This document shows positions 7,571 through 15,129 of a DNA stretch of 24,685 nt, one piece after another. This stretch comes from Methanosarcina sp. UBA293. GTDB lineage: Archaea > Halobacteriota > Methanosarcinia > Methanosarcinales > Methanosarcinaceae. The stretch's first letter is position 1. The number at the start of each line of letters is the position of its first letter. The stretch spans positions 1 through 24,685 of the forward strand of contig DALS01000054.1 in the NCBI GenBank assembly GCA_002499445.1. The letters are read 5' to 3'. The position numbers were made by a program, and so were the translations under genes. The notes under the pieces were generated by a model. It searched no databases. It saw only the letters and a list, made by a program, of their open reading frames with translations, and was not told the DNA's origin.

Positions 7571-8270
7571 TCATCTCACCACCGAGCCGAATCTCAGGCT
7601 TGTCCTCGCCAATGACAAACACATAATCTTCAATTGTTTCGAAATCAGTATCTCCAGAAATTGCGACTGTGTTATGTCTGGAACTTTTAACTTCCCTGAT
7701 TTCCTTGATCTTTCCGATTTCTCCAGAGTGCTGGCCACCTACTACCATTGCCAGGTTGCCTACCTTGAACTCGAGGTGCTTTACTACCTGCTTGTCAGGC
7801 ACTGAGAGAATCAGAGAATCTTTTGTGCCATATTCGTTAGAACCAAGAATGTTAGTTCCATCATTCAGGTTAAGCTGTACCTTTCCTCCTTTCAGGGTAG
7901 TCTTGTTGTTGATCCTGCACAATTTGTTAACGTTTGCCTCGTTCAGCTTGTAAAGAGTCAGACGTCCCTTTTCATCCTGAAGCATTCTGTAGGATTCATT
8001 TGAGAGCGGGAGTGAAATTACATCAAAAAGTCCTACAGGGAACCTGAGGTCTTTTCTAAGAATTCCATCAACAAGGACTTTGCCCTCAGAGAGGACTCTT
8101 TTACCTTCCCTGCTGTTATCTACAAGCTTGAGAATGTCACGAATTATGATTCCAAGTGGAAGACTGCGTGCCTGACTGTGAGGCCCCGGGTGGGTGGTGG
8201 AGACCCACTTATAACCTTTTTTCCCGGCCTTCCAGCTTTTTGGGATTGATAATCTTTTCTGGTGTGTCAC
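7563..8270 (-). CDS. rps4e: 30S ribosomal protein S4e (eS4)
   Basis: Archaeal/eukaryal-specific small-subunit protein. The N-terminus is basic (KRLSIPKSWKAGKKGYKWVS). An S4-type RNA-binding domain follows (about 40-100, REGKRVLSEGKVLVDGILRK), then the central S4e domain and a KOW motif near 170-200 (FKVGNLAMVVGGQHSGEIGK). The 235 residues fit archaea. Initiation is at GTG (8270), with AGGTGAT three bases upstream. No in-frame ATG gives a sensible N-terminus. The L24 stop lies 13 bases upstream. Confidence 0.95.
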   Translation of the reverse strand: MTHQKRLSIPKSWKAGKKGYKWVSTTHPGPHSQARSLPLGIIIRDILKLVDNSREGKRVLSEGKVLVDGILRKDLRFPVGLFDVISLPLSNESYRMLQDEKGRLTLYKLNEANVNKLCRINNKTTLKGGKVQLNLNDGTNILGSNEYGTKDSLILSVPDKQVVKHLEFKVGNLAMVVGGQHSGEIGKIKEIREVKSSRHNTVAISGDTDFETIEDYVFVIGEDKPEIRLGGEMIE

Positions 8271-8283
8271 AAAATCACCTGCC

Positions 8284-8634
8284 TCACTTCTTAATGCTTG
8301 ATGCTCTGCGCCCGTCCTTCAGTTCCAGTTTTGTGATCATAACATTGGAGGGGTAGATAGGTCTTGGGACTTCGGTGCCGTCCACCTTGGTGGAAATAAT
8401 CCCGTCCACAGCGATTGTGCCGTCTTGAAGGGAAACGGTCTGAACCTTTCCTTCAGTACCCTTAAAGTCTCCACGCATGACCTTCACGGTATCTCCCGCT
8501 ATAACTGCGGCGCTTCTTGTACCGTATTCCTTGGAGAGCGCTTCACTGAGCCTTGCACCCATAAATTTCTGTCTGATATGCAGAGGCGCATTATATCTTG
8601 CTTTTCTCTGCTTTCTTGGCTGTTTGGATACCAT
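8284..8634 (-). CDS. rpl24: 50S ribosomal protein L24 (uL24)
   Basis: Assembly-initiating large-subunit protein near the polypeptide exit. The archaeal N-terminal extension QPRKQRKARYNAPLHIRQKF leads into a KOW motif (VKVMRGDFKGTEGKVQTVSL). The frame is open for six codons upstream into L14. The ATG at 8634 is six bases from GAGGTG, part of which is the L14 stop (TGAGGTGG). This gives 116 residues, the usual archaeal size. Confidence 0.95.
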   Translation of the reverse strand: MVSKQPRKQRKARYNAPLHIRQKFMGARLSEALSKEYGTRSAAVIAGDTVKVMRGDFKGTEGKVQTVSLQDGTIAVDGIISTKVDGTEVPRPIYPSNVMITKLELKDGRRASSIKK

Positions 8635-8644
8635 GCTTGCCACC

Positions 8645-9043
8645 TCAGACAATAATAGATGCTGTGGTCCCGATCTTGGGGTACCTCTCAGCTACTTCTC
8701 TTGCTACGGGACCTTTTATGTCCGTGCCTTTGGGTACTCCCTCTTCATCCGTAATTACCATTGCATTATCCTCAAAGGACACACGCAGACCATCCGGACG
8801 GCGGAACTCTTGTTTCTGGCGAACCACTACTGCGAGGAGAATCTGCTTCCTCATTTCGGGTGTGCCTTTCTTTACTGAGACAACACACATATCCCCAATT
8901 CCTGCACAGGGCATTCTGTTTTTGACTCCCCTGTACTTCTTGACAGAGATAATCTCAACAACTTTAGCTCCGGTGTTGTCCACACAGGGAATATTGGCGC
9001 CTGCATTCAGAGCCCTTGGGATGCTGGAGCGTATGCCTTTCAT
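8645..9043 (-). CDS. rpl14: 50S ribosomal protein L14 (uL14)
   Basis: Beta-barrel protein at the subunit interface. Conserved blocks are GANIPCVDNTGAKVVEIISV, the loop YRGVKNRMPCAGIGDMCVVS and the end FEDNAMVITDEEGVPKGTDI followed by GPVAREVA. The 132 residues match archaeal L14. Its ATG overlaps the S17 stop in ATGA (9040-9043). Confidence 0.97.
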   Translation of the reverse strand: MKGIRSSIPRALNAGANIPCVDNTGAKVVEIISVKKYRGVKNRMPCAGIGDMCVVSVKKGTPEMRKQILLAVVVRQKQEFRRPDGLRVSFEDNAMVITDEEGVPKGTDIKGPVAREVAERYPKIGTTASIIV

Positions 9044-9369
9044 TTAGGCACCTCCGCTTTAACTACCACATAAGACTTGGTTTTGCTAATAGGCCTGCAT
9101 TCCGCGATCGTAACGATATCTCCGACTTTTGCTGAAATGCAAGGCGGGTTGTGTGCGTGAACCTTCGAGCGTCTCTTCTCGTATCTCTGGTACTTTGGCA
9201 CCATTTTCATGTGTTGTCTTTCAATAACTACCGTATTATCCATCTTGCTGCTGACCACGGTACCCACAAGGATTTGACCTCTTACTGAGAGTGTTCCGTG
9301 GAAGGGACAGTATGAATCATCACATTCTTCTGATGGCGCCGGTATGTTTAATCCAATATCTTTTGCCAT
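9040..9369 (-). CDS. rps17: 30S ribosomal protein S17 (uS17)
   Basis: Primary 16S rRNA-binding OB-fold protein. An archaeal N-terminal extension (CDDSYCPFHGTLSVRG) precedes the OB core (GTVVSSKMDNTVVIERQHM, RYEKRRSKVHAHNPP) and the end VGDIVTIAECRPISKTKSYV. It has 109 residues. The ATG at 9369 lies four bases after the rnp1 stop. The extension carries a CDDSYC Cys pair, of a kind sometimes seen in archaeal S17. Confidence 0.96.
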   Translation of the reverse strand: MAKDIGLNIPAPSEECDDSYCPFHGTLSVRGQILVGTVVSSKMDNTVVIERQHMKMVPKYQRYEKRRSKVHAHNPPCISAKVGDIVTIAECRPISKTKSYVVVKAEVPK

Positions 9370-9373
9370 GAAT

Positions 9374-9706
9374 TTAGCCCCATTTGCGTAATTTTCTAAT
9401 TTTCTTGATCCGATTTTCGGGTTGTGAGAGCAGCAGGTTTCCCTGAACTTTAACGAATTTATCGGATCTGCGGCCTTTTTCTGAGAGCTCGGCAGGGATT
9501 CGAAAGAGAAATTCCGAATCCGCCTTTGGAATCTTCAGTTCCCGCGACTTTGAGTTTTCTACGATTAACATATTTTTTGTCTCGTTGACTACCCGGCCGC
9601 GGATTCCTGTTAATGTTGGATTAGTGGAAAGAATCACCTGGATTTCGAGCCCTATCAGTTCATGATAGATAAGGGTCGAAGGTAAAATTTCCACTTTAGA
9701 TTTCAT
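9374..9706 (-). CDS. rnp1: RNase P protein component 1 (Rpp29/Pop4 homologue)
   Basis: Protein subunit of archaeal RNase P, which removes 5' leaders from pre-tRNA. The 110 residues read as the Sm-like barrel of Rpp29: IYHELIGLEIQVILSTNPTL, TGIRGRVVNETKNMLIV, then a basic C-terminal helix (RIKKIRKLRKWG). It sits between L29 and S17, its common place in euryarchaeal r-protein clusters. Its start overlaps L29 by 11 bases, so its translation is probably coupled to L29. No eIF1/SUI1-like gene, which accompanies it in many archaea, is present here. Confidence 0.92.
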   Translation of the reverse strand: MKSKVEILPSTLIYHELIGLEIQVILSTNPTLTGIRGRVVNETKNMLIVENSKSRELKIPKADSEFLFRIPAELSEKGRRSDKFVKVQGNLLLSQPENRIKKIRKLRKWG

Positions 9707-9899
9707 TTAGCTCATGCTGAATTGTTTTTATCCGAGCAATCGTTCTCCTGATTTCTCCGATTCGTCCCGGATTTTCAGGAGCTCCGCCTGCGGAAGTAAG
9801 GGCACGTTCCCTGACCAGTTCATTCTTCAGAGTCTCGAGTTCGTCAGCCCGTTCCTCGACTGTCATGGTCCGGATTTCGCTGGTTCTTAGAATTGCCAT
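9696..9899 (-). CDS. rpl29: 50S ribosomal protein L29 (uL29)
   Basis: Small two-helix protein near the exit tunnel, part of the docking site for SRP and nascent-chain factors. It has 67 residues: MAILRTSEIRTMTVEERADE, then LKNELVRERALTSAGGAPEN and the second helix RIGEIRRTIARIKTIQHEL. Its ATG (9897-9899) directly abuts the S3 stop (9900-9902), and its end overlaps rnp1. Confidence 0.95.
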   Translation of the reverse strand: MAILRTSEIRTMTVEERADELETLKNELVRERALTSAGGAPENPGRIGEIRRTIARIKTIQHELNEI

Positions 9900-10820
9900 T
9901 TATTCCTTAGCCTCCTTGTGAACCCGTGCCATGGGATGCCAGTAGTCGTAGCCCTCATGCTTATGCTGCCAGACTCCGTTGACCTGTCTTCTAAGTTCAT
10001 CTGAGCCTTCGACCTCAATGACTTCAACTTCTTCAAAGTCCTCTGTTGCCTCAGCCTGGGGTTCTTCTTCAGCCTCTTCAGGCTCTGCAACTTCGGCTAC
10101 TTCTACTGGTTTTGCAGGTGCTGCTTCAGGATGGGGTTTTGCCGCGCTTTCTTTTTTAGGGGCTTCAGCGGGTTTTTCAGCCACTTTTTCGGCAGGCTTC
10201 TCAGCCGGCTCAACTGGAAGCTCACTTGATTCCTTAATCCTGTATGAGTCAGGCAGGATAACGCCTGGATGAATGATCCTGACTTTGCAGCCAAGGGTTC
10301 CAAGCTTTTTGATTGCTACTGCAAACCCTTCGTCAACAACTTCTTCTACAGGGTTTCCGGAGTGTTTTATGTACCCGCTAACAAACTTTTCAACTCTTGA
10401 CCTGGCACCTGTAAGCTTCCCGGAAATAACAATTTCACAACCAAGTGCGCCTGCATTCATGATAGCCCGAAGGGTGTTGTGCCCGGCTTTCCTGAAATAC
10501 CAGCCTCTCTCAATTGAGGCTGCAAGCCTGGATGCCATCATTTGAGCATTAAGTTCAGGTTTCTTAACTTCCTGAGCATCAATCTGTGGATTTTCGAGAT
10601 TGTATTTAACTGCTACGTCTCGGGTAAGCTTTCTGATGACCTTCCCAGCTTTTCCGATTACCATTCCAGGTTTTTCGGAATAAATAATAATCTGAGTGCC
10701 CATTGGGGTCCTGTTAAGCTCCATACCGCCGTATCCAGCTCTATTCAGCTGCTCTGCGAAATATTCGTCCATGGAAGCTTTAACATATCCATCACTGACG
10801 AACTTTCTCTCTATTGCCAT
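9900..10820 (-). CDS. rps3: 30S ribosomal protein S3 with long acidic tail insert (uS3)
   Basis: Small-subunit protein at the mRNA entry site. Residues 1-75 hold the type-II KH domain with the GKAGK loop (57-61). Residues 90-195 form the C-terminal S3 domain (NAGALGCEIVISGKLTGARS). The 306 residues exceed the usual 210-240. Positions about 198-275 are a Pro/Ala/Glu-rich low-complexity tail, first EPAEKPAEK-type repeats and then strongly acidic. The final 30 residues return to a conserved block, GVWQHKHEGYDYWHPMARVH. The insert is probably disordered; its role is unknown. ATG at 10820 directly abuts the L22 stop. Confidence 0.96.
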   Translation of the reverse strand: MAIERKFVSDGYVKASMDEYFAEQLNRAGYGGMELNRTPMGTQIIIYSEKPGMVIGKAGKVIRKLTRDVAVKYNLENPQIDAQEVKKPELNAQMMASRLAASIERGWYFRKAGHNTLRAIMNAGALGCEIVISGKLTGARSRVEKFVSGYIKHSGNPVEEVVDEGFAVAIKKLGTLGCKVRIIHPGVILPDSYRIKESSELPVEPAEKPAEKVAEKPAEAPKKESAAKPHPEAAPAKPVEVAEVAEPEEAEEEPQAEATEDFEEVEVIEVEGSDELRRQVNGVWQHKHEGYDYWHPMARVHKEAKE

Positions 10821-11276
10821 TTAGCGCACCTCGGAAAGAATCATCTCGATATTTACAGTTTCTGTGTCTTTGGGAGTGGCCCTTCCTCTGGCCCTTGGCA
10901 TAAATCCATGAATTGTTCTTCCGCGCTGAATTGCAGCGTGGACTATGTACATGTTTGCAGGCTCAAGTCCCTTGTACTCAGCATTGCTTTCTGCGTTCCT
11001 CAAGACCTTAAGGATCTCTTTTGAAGCATTGACAGGGTATCTGCCTGCAGCCATTGGACCTTTTCGGTGTCCGGCTCCGTCGTGGTGTCTTTTAAAGGGG
11101 ACTGCCTGCTTTAAAGCAATTACATCTTCTAAAAACTTTCTTGCTTCAGCAACCTTCATGCCCTTAATTTTGCAACAGACCTCGCGAGATTTTTTAGGAG
11201 AGATATGGAGTTCAGAGCCAATAGCCTTAGAGGTAGTCTCAGGGTCTCCCTTAACTGAATAATCAATTTTTGCCAT
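10821..11276 (-). CDS. rpl22: 50S ribosomal protein L22 (uL22)
   Basis: Exit-tunnel protein. Conserved features are ISPKKSREVCCKIKGMKVAE, the archaeal insertion RHHDGAGHRKGPMAAGRYPV and the beta-hairpin RGRTIHGFMPRARGRATP that lines the tunnel, followed by TVNIEMILSE. The length of 151 residues is typical. GAGG precedes the ATG at 11276, and the S19 stop is 11 bases upstream. Confidence 0.96.
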   Translation of the reverse strand: MAKIDYSVKGDPETTSKAIGSELHISPKKSREVCCKIKGMKVAEARKFLEDVIALKQAVPFKRHHDGAGHRKGPMAAGRYPVNASKEILKVLRNAESNAEYKGLEPANMYIVHAAIQRGRTIHGFMPRARGRATPKDTETVNIEMILSEVR

Positions 11277-11287
11277 TCCCTCTCACC

Positions 11288-11698
11288 TCATTTCAGTGGC
11301 ACGAACTTGCTTGAACGGGTTGCTCCCACACCAGCACTGCCATGTGAAACTCTTGGTCTTGTGGGTGCGAATTCCCCGAAGCGGTGCCCGAGCATTTCAG
11401 GCTGGAGGTCCACACTTACGAAGGTTTTCCCATTGTGGATTTCGATAGTCTGTCCGATCATTTCCGGAAGGATAATCATGTCTCTGTGATGAGTCCGTAT
11501 CTTTTTTCCTTCCTTGAACTCGTGTAGGACTTTCTTCTGTCCGTCCGTAAACCCGCGTTTAATGCTCCTGCGTTCTCTTGAAGGCAGGAGTTCTGCAAAC
11601 TCTTCAAGACTCAGTTCCTGAAGTTCTGAGATGGTCTTCCCGCGGTAGGTATACTCACCCTTTCTCTTTGGTAATCTTGATGATGATTTTTTAGCCAT
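11288..11698 (-). CDS. rps19: 30S ribosomal protein S19 (uS19)
   Basis: Head protein that pairs with S13 near the A and P sites. The archaeal N-terminal extension (RLPKRKGEYTYRGKTISELQ) precedes the universal core: IRTHHRDMIILPEMIGQTIE, IHNGKTFVSVDLQPEMLGHR and FGEFAPTR, with a basic tail. It has 136 residues. It lies 15 bases after L2. Confidence 0.97.
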   Translation of the reverse strand: MAKKSSSRLPKRKGEYTYRGKTISELQELSLEEFAELLPSRERRSIKRGFTDGQKKVLHEFKEGKKIRTHHRDMIILPEMIGQTIEIHNGKTFVSVDLQPEMLGHRFGEFAPTRPRVSHGSAGVGATRSSKFVPLK

Positions 11699-11713
11699 AA
11701 CGAATACCCCTCA

Positions 11714-12430
11714 TCAGCGCTTCATTCCGGTCCTTCTGGCTGCAATCAGTCCGACCTTTCTTCCGGGCGGAGCGTTTCTGCTAACCGTTGTGGGCTTGCC
11801 CGGGTGCTTCCATGCACCTCCACCGAACGGGTGATCACGCGGGTTCATGGCAATACCTGAAACCCTGGGATACTTTGCAGCTCTTGTTTTCAGTTTGTGG
11901 TATTTTTTTCCAGCTTTGAGCCATGGTCTGTCAACCCTGCCACCGCCTGCAACAATACCGACAACTGCTCTGCACTTCGGATTAAGCCACTTAATGGTAC
12001 CTGAGGGCATTGCCACTGCAGTCCTGTTAGGCTCATGAGTTACGACAGTTGCGTATACTCCCGATGAGCGCACGAATTTACCGCCATCATTTGGCTTTGA
12101 CTCGATGTTGCAGACAAAGAAACCTTCAGGCACATTTCCGATAGGAACTATGTTTCCCGGCTTAACATTGGCATCGTCTCCGCACTCGATTGTGTTTCCT
12201 ACTGCTACCCCTTCAGAGGCCAGCAGGAGAAGCTCTTCTCCGTTTTCAAAGACAACTTTTGCAATCGGAGCTGAGCGAGCAGGGTCGTGCTCGATATCAA
12301 CGACTTTCCCCTGGATCGATGTGTTTTCATCAACACGAGGATGCCTCAGTTCTACCTTGTACTTGTGAGAAGGAGCCCTATAGGTCGGAGTGCCTCTACC
12401 CCTGTTCTGTGATATTAATCTTTTACCCAT
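11714..12430 (-). CDS. rpl2: 50S ribosomal protein L2 (uL2)
   Basis: Core protein close to the peptidyl-transferase centre, needed for subunit joining. The N-terminal RNA-binding barrel and the C-terminal conserved tail are both visible. The tail contains SGIAMNPRDHPFGGGAWKHP, including the His of the NP-x-x-HPFGGG motif, and NAPPGRKVGLIAARRTG. The length (238) is the archaeal form, shorter than bacterial L2. It starts at ATG 12430, ten bases from the L23 stop. Confidence 0.98.
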   Translation of the reverse strand: MGKRLISQNRGRGTPTYRAPSHKYKVELRHPRVDENTSIQGKVVDIEHDPARSAPIAKVVFENGEELLLLASEGVAVGNTIECGDDANVKPGNIVPIGNVPEGFFVCNIESKPNDGGKFVRSSGVYATVVTHEPNRTAVAMPSGTIKWLNPKCRAVVGIVAGGGRVDRPWLKAGKKYHKLKTRAAKYPRVSGIAMNPRDHPFGGGAWKHPGKPTTVSRNAPPGRKVGLIAARRTGMKR

Positions 12431-12440
12431 ACCTCACACC

Positions 12441-12689
12441 TCACATAAGTCCTATCCGGGTTGCAATCTCGTGTGCAGATTCGGGATCTTCGAATGTCAT
12501 GACTGCTTTTTTCGTACCCTTCATGGTGGTCATTGTCCGCACGGATTTTACTTTGAACCCGTACAGTTTCTCAACGTCTTCTACGATCTGCTTTTTGTTT
12601 GACCTGGTATCCACGATAAACTGGAGCTTGTTTTCTTCAAGCAGTATCATCGCTTTTTCAGTAATAAAAGGATAGTTAATGGAACTCAT
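12441..12689 (-). CDS. rpl23: 50S ribosomal protein L23 (uL23)
   Basis: Exit-site protein and docking point for SRP. The 82 residues correspond to the core alone: INYPFITEKAMILLEENKLQ, VDTRSNKKQIVEDVEKLYG, then FKVKSVRTMTTMKGTKKAVM. Its ATG overlaps the L4 stop codon in ATGA (12686-12689), which implies coupled translation. Confidence 0.97.
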   Translation of the reverse strand: MSSINYPFITEKAMILLEENKLQFIVDTRSNKKQIVEDVEKLYGFKVKSVRTMTTMKGTKKAVMTFEDPESAHEIATRIGLM

Positions 12690-13447
12690 TGGAATGCACC
12701 TTCCAGTTTCTCAATTGCGGATTCTGTCCAGATAGTAAGGCGCCCTGCATGAGTGCCAGGTGCAAGAAGTTCGGCATTCAGTGAATCCACTGTTGCAACG
12801 TTTACCCCAGAGAGATTTCTTGCAGCTTTCTGGATAGGAGCATTTTCTCCGGCAACAATTAGAATACTCTTTTTGTGCTTGTATTTCCTGCCTCTGAGCT
12901 TTCCGCGGCCAGCCCTAATATTTCTTCCATATTTTGCCCTGAGCACGTCTTCGTAGACTCCGATTGCCTGCAGGAATTCGATTACCTGCTTTGTCTTATC
13001 TAGGTCTTCAAGAGCATTTTCCGCGACAATTGGAAGCTCGATTTCAAAGATATGACCTCTCAGGCTTACTAAAGTCGGATCTCTGGTTGCTGCGATCGCA
13101 GAGCGGATTGCATAGCGGCGTTCCTTGGTGTTGACTTTCTCGCTCCTGTCAGTTTCCGGTTTTGGTGGATGGGCTCTTCTACCGCCTCTTGCTTGCGGAA
13201 CTCTTGCAGCTCTGCTGCTGTTTGCAAGCCTTGGAATCTGAGCAACACCTCGTCCTGAACCCCAGGATCTTGCAGAGGTGTCCATTCCTGAATAGAGACG
13301 GGGACCATAGGGCTGAAGCCTGTTTGCCTGTGCCGCAAGCACTGCCTTTTTGATAAGGTCAGGGCGGAAGTCCACATCAAACACATCAGGAAGCTCAATT
13401 TCCCTGATAACCTTTCCTGTAAGGTCTATTGTTTTTGCTGTAGCCAT
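12686..13447 (-). CDS. rpl4: 50S ribosomal protein L4 (uL4)
   Basis: Large-subunit protein whose extended loop reaches the exit tunnel. Diagnostic segments are VLAAQANRLQPYGPRLYSGM, the tunnel loop SARSWGSGRGVAQIPRLANS and RRAHPPKPETDR. The C-terminal part is a Rossmann-like domain with GVNVATVDSLNAELLAPGTH. The 253 residues are normal. Six bases separate it from L3. The GGGGTGATC site includes the L3 stop codon. Confidence 0.97.
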   Translation of the reverse strand: MATAKTIDLTGKVIREIELPDVFDVDFRPDLIKKAVLAAQANRLQPYGPRLYSGMDTSARSWGSGRGVAQIPRLANSSRAARVPQARGGRRAHPPKPETDRSEKVNTKERRYAIRSAIAATRDPTLVSLRGHIFEIELPIVAENALEDLDKTKQVIEFLQAIGVYEDVLRAKYGRNIRAGRGKLRGRKYKHKKSILIVAGENAPIQKAARNLSGVNVATVDSLNAELLAPGTHAGRLTIWTESAIEKLEGAFQ

Positions 13448-13453
13448 TTTTGA

Positions 13454-14467
13454 TCACCCCTGCTTGGATTCCCTGCTTATGTGAAGGATATTCGGTTCGC
13501 CAAGGTCGGCTTTCTTTGCCCTTATCGGATCTCTGAGTCTGATAAGCCTCTTTGATGGTCCGGGAACGCTGCCTTTAATGAGCACGTAGTCTCCACGGAC
13601 AAGGCCATAATTCAGGAAACCGCCCTCTGGTGTAACTTCTTCCCCATCAGATCCTATTTTAAGGATACGCTTGTTGAACTCAGTTCTCTGGTGGTAACCC
13701 ATCTGACCCATCTGAGGAACTCTCCAGGAAACATGATCTGGGTGCCAGGGCCCAAGAGTACCGATCTGCCTAAGACTGCCCTGCCTGGAGTGTTTGTTTT
13801 TCATAAGCTGGATACCCCAGCGTTTGACAGGACCCTGGGTACCTTTCCCAATGGTAATCGCGGCTGTATCAACAAGTGTTCCGGTCTTGAATACGTCGGT
13901 AACACTTACAAGGGTGCCAAGGACTGACTTTGCGTATTCGAATTTGGTGTTAAGATCCCTGGCGCTAATCCCAGATTCCATGATATCAGGCGTCTTTTTG
14001 GGAACCCCGGTAAGACTCTTTGGCAGGGTGTAAGTAACTGCCTTGATATCGCTTACCTTACCTTCTTCAATCATTTTCCCAATATTCTCAAGGTTTTCAG
14101 CCATGTTGTCGGCTACAGGTACAGGGATTCTGCGCTTAAGTTCTGGATCGAGATCTGCTGCCCATACCTCAGCGACTGCCTTTTCTCCGGCGCTGCCTTC
14201 TGCATAAGCTCGGATGGCTGCGACCCTTATTGCAGGAGTTTCGATGACAGTTACAGGCACGGAGATTTCCATACCCTGGGTAAGGCTGTTCTTTATGTCA
14301 TCAACCATAATCACGTGGGTCATGCCCACCTTGTACCCTGCAAAACTCTGTAGCTTTGGTTCACCTGTAGCCTCCGGCCAGGCTCTGAACCGTGGAATGT
14401 GGCTCTTTGCCCTTTTGCGCGGACTGAATGCGAGGGAACCTCGTTTTGGTCGGTGTATGCTTGCCAT
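13454..14467 (-). CDS. rpl3: 50S ribosomal protein L3 (uL3), first gene of the cluster
   Basis: Large early-assembly protein that contacts the A-loop region. The 337-residue archaeal form starts ASIHRPKRGSLAFSPRKRAK. The universal core contains AITIGKGTQGPVKRWGIQLM and SRQGSLRQIGTLGPWHPDHV, and the conserved YHQRTEFNKRILKIG follows. It ends in a basic domain (IKGSVPGPSKRLIRLRDPIR). The ATG at 14467 is seven bases from GGAG. No coding gene is seen on this strand for over 1.2 kb upstream, so L3 begins the transcript. Confidence 0.98.
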   Translation of the reverse strand: MASIHRPKRGSLAFSPRKRAKSHIPRFRAWPEATGEPKLQSFAGYKVGMTHVIMVDDIKNSLTQGMEISVPVTVIETPAIRVAAIRAYAEGSAGEKAVAEVWAADLDPELKRRIPVPVADNMAENLENIGKMIEEGKVSDIKAVTYTLPKSLTGVPKKTPDIMESGISARDLNTKFEYAKSVLGTLVSVTDVFKTGTLVDTAAITIGKGTQGPVKRWGIQLMKNKHSRQGSLRQIGTLGPWHPDHVSWRVPQMGQMGYHQRTEFNKRILKIGSDGEEVTPEGGFLNYGLVRGDYVLIKGSVPGPSKRLIRLRDPIRAKKADLGEPNILHISRESKQG

Positions 14468-14482
14468 ATTTCTACTCCGTAA

Positions 14483-14496
14483 ATTTCAATTGAAAT
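14483..14496. promoter_or_regulatory. 14-bp perfect palindrome next to the L3 ribosome site
   Basis: ATTTCAATTGAAAT is fully self-complementary and ends four bases before the GGAG of L3. It could be a protein operator in DNA. In RNA it could form a five-pair stem with an AATT loop that touches the SD. It is AT-rich, so chance is possible. Confidence 0.4.
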
Positions 14497-14711
14497 ACCA
14501 GCCCCTCCGGTCAGCTCAACCTAAGTGGCAAAAGAAAAATGCACTGGATTCCCCGAACGCTACCAGGTGGGGGAGGGACGTCTTTCAGACCTGCCTGGCA
14601 GTTACGCCTCGAGCAGACCAGAGCTTTACCGCTTCTGGTACCCTAATTCCTTCAGGCATCTGCAAATATCTGATCCTCTTCCCAGCTTGTCTAGCAGGAG
14701 CATACTCTTAA

Positions 14712-14731
14712 AGGATCGATTTTACGATCCT
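14712..14731 (-). other. leader hairpin, 7-bp stem
   Basis: Arms 14712-14718 (AGGATCG) and 14725-14731 (CGATCCT) are perfectly complementary around a six-base loop. It lies about 245 nt upstream of L3. Confidence 0.45.
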
Positions 14732-14784
14732 GGCAGACCCAAATCTAGGCATCTGGCCTTGATTTGAAACATTCGTAGCTGATT

Positions 14785-14847
14785 TGAAACTTCAGTATTC
14801 GGTAACCTGATTTTGAATTCAGTCCCTTATATGAAACTTCAGTATTC
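14785..14847. repeat. 16-bp direct repeat in the L3 leader
   Basis: TGAAACTTCAGTATTC occurs at 14785-14800 and again at 14832-14847, 47 bp apart. A shorter repeat, GATTTGAAAC, is found at 14761-14770 and 14781-14790. On the minus strand the upstream copy of the 16-mer runs directly into a TATA-like CATATAAG. Confidence 0.7.
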
Positions 14848-14899
14848 AGTGACTGCAACCGCGACTCATCGAAAACCTGAACAGTTTCGTGCGATTTTA

Positions 14900-14916
14900 G
14901 GCATCATTACGATGCC
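14900..14916 (-). other. leader hairpin, 6-bp stem
   Basis: GGCATC (14900-14905) and GATGCC (14911-14916) pair around five bases. On the minus strand the stem is followed by TAAAAT, which is not T-rich enough to call a terminator. Confidence 0.4.
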
Positions 14917-15030
14917 AAAAGCGGGCGTTTCAAAGCATTGGCCCTTTGACACTCATGTTGATCCGACTTTTCTCACTGGATTTATCTTCAATGCAGGATA
15001 TCTACCTTAAAGAATGATAGAAAACCCTAT

Positions 15031-15049
15031 TTCCTGGGACATCCAGGAA
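15031..15049 (-). other. leader hairpin, 7-bp stem
   Basis: TTCCTGG (15031-15037) and CCAGGAA (15043-15049) are perfectly complementary around a five-base loop. It is the strongest of the three leader hairpins by G/C content. Confidence 0.5.
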
Positions 15050-15129
15050 GTTAGCATTAAGCATCACATTGATCTGATTAGATAATTTCAAACACTAAAA
15101 TGCCTGAAATCTCCATCTCGGATGTACTT

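Noticed and set aside
14626..14752. Two tiny minus-strand frames (14 and 25 codons) in the L3 leader as upstream ORFs
   Set aside because: They lack a convincing ribosome site and protein-like composition; conservation would be needed.
14761..14790. GTTTCAAATC on the minus strand as a tRNA T-loop
   Set aside because: No acceptor stem, anticodon arm or D arm can be built around it.
14891..14916. Box C/D RNA suggested by AATGATG and CTG words in the L3 leader
   Set aside because: The C box is imperfect and no matching D box pair or terminal stem is found.
14214..15010. Plus-strand frames of 65-165 codons opposite L3 and its leader
   Set aside because: They are antisense to L3 or have no SD and no recognisable sequence; most likely chance.
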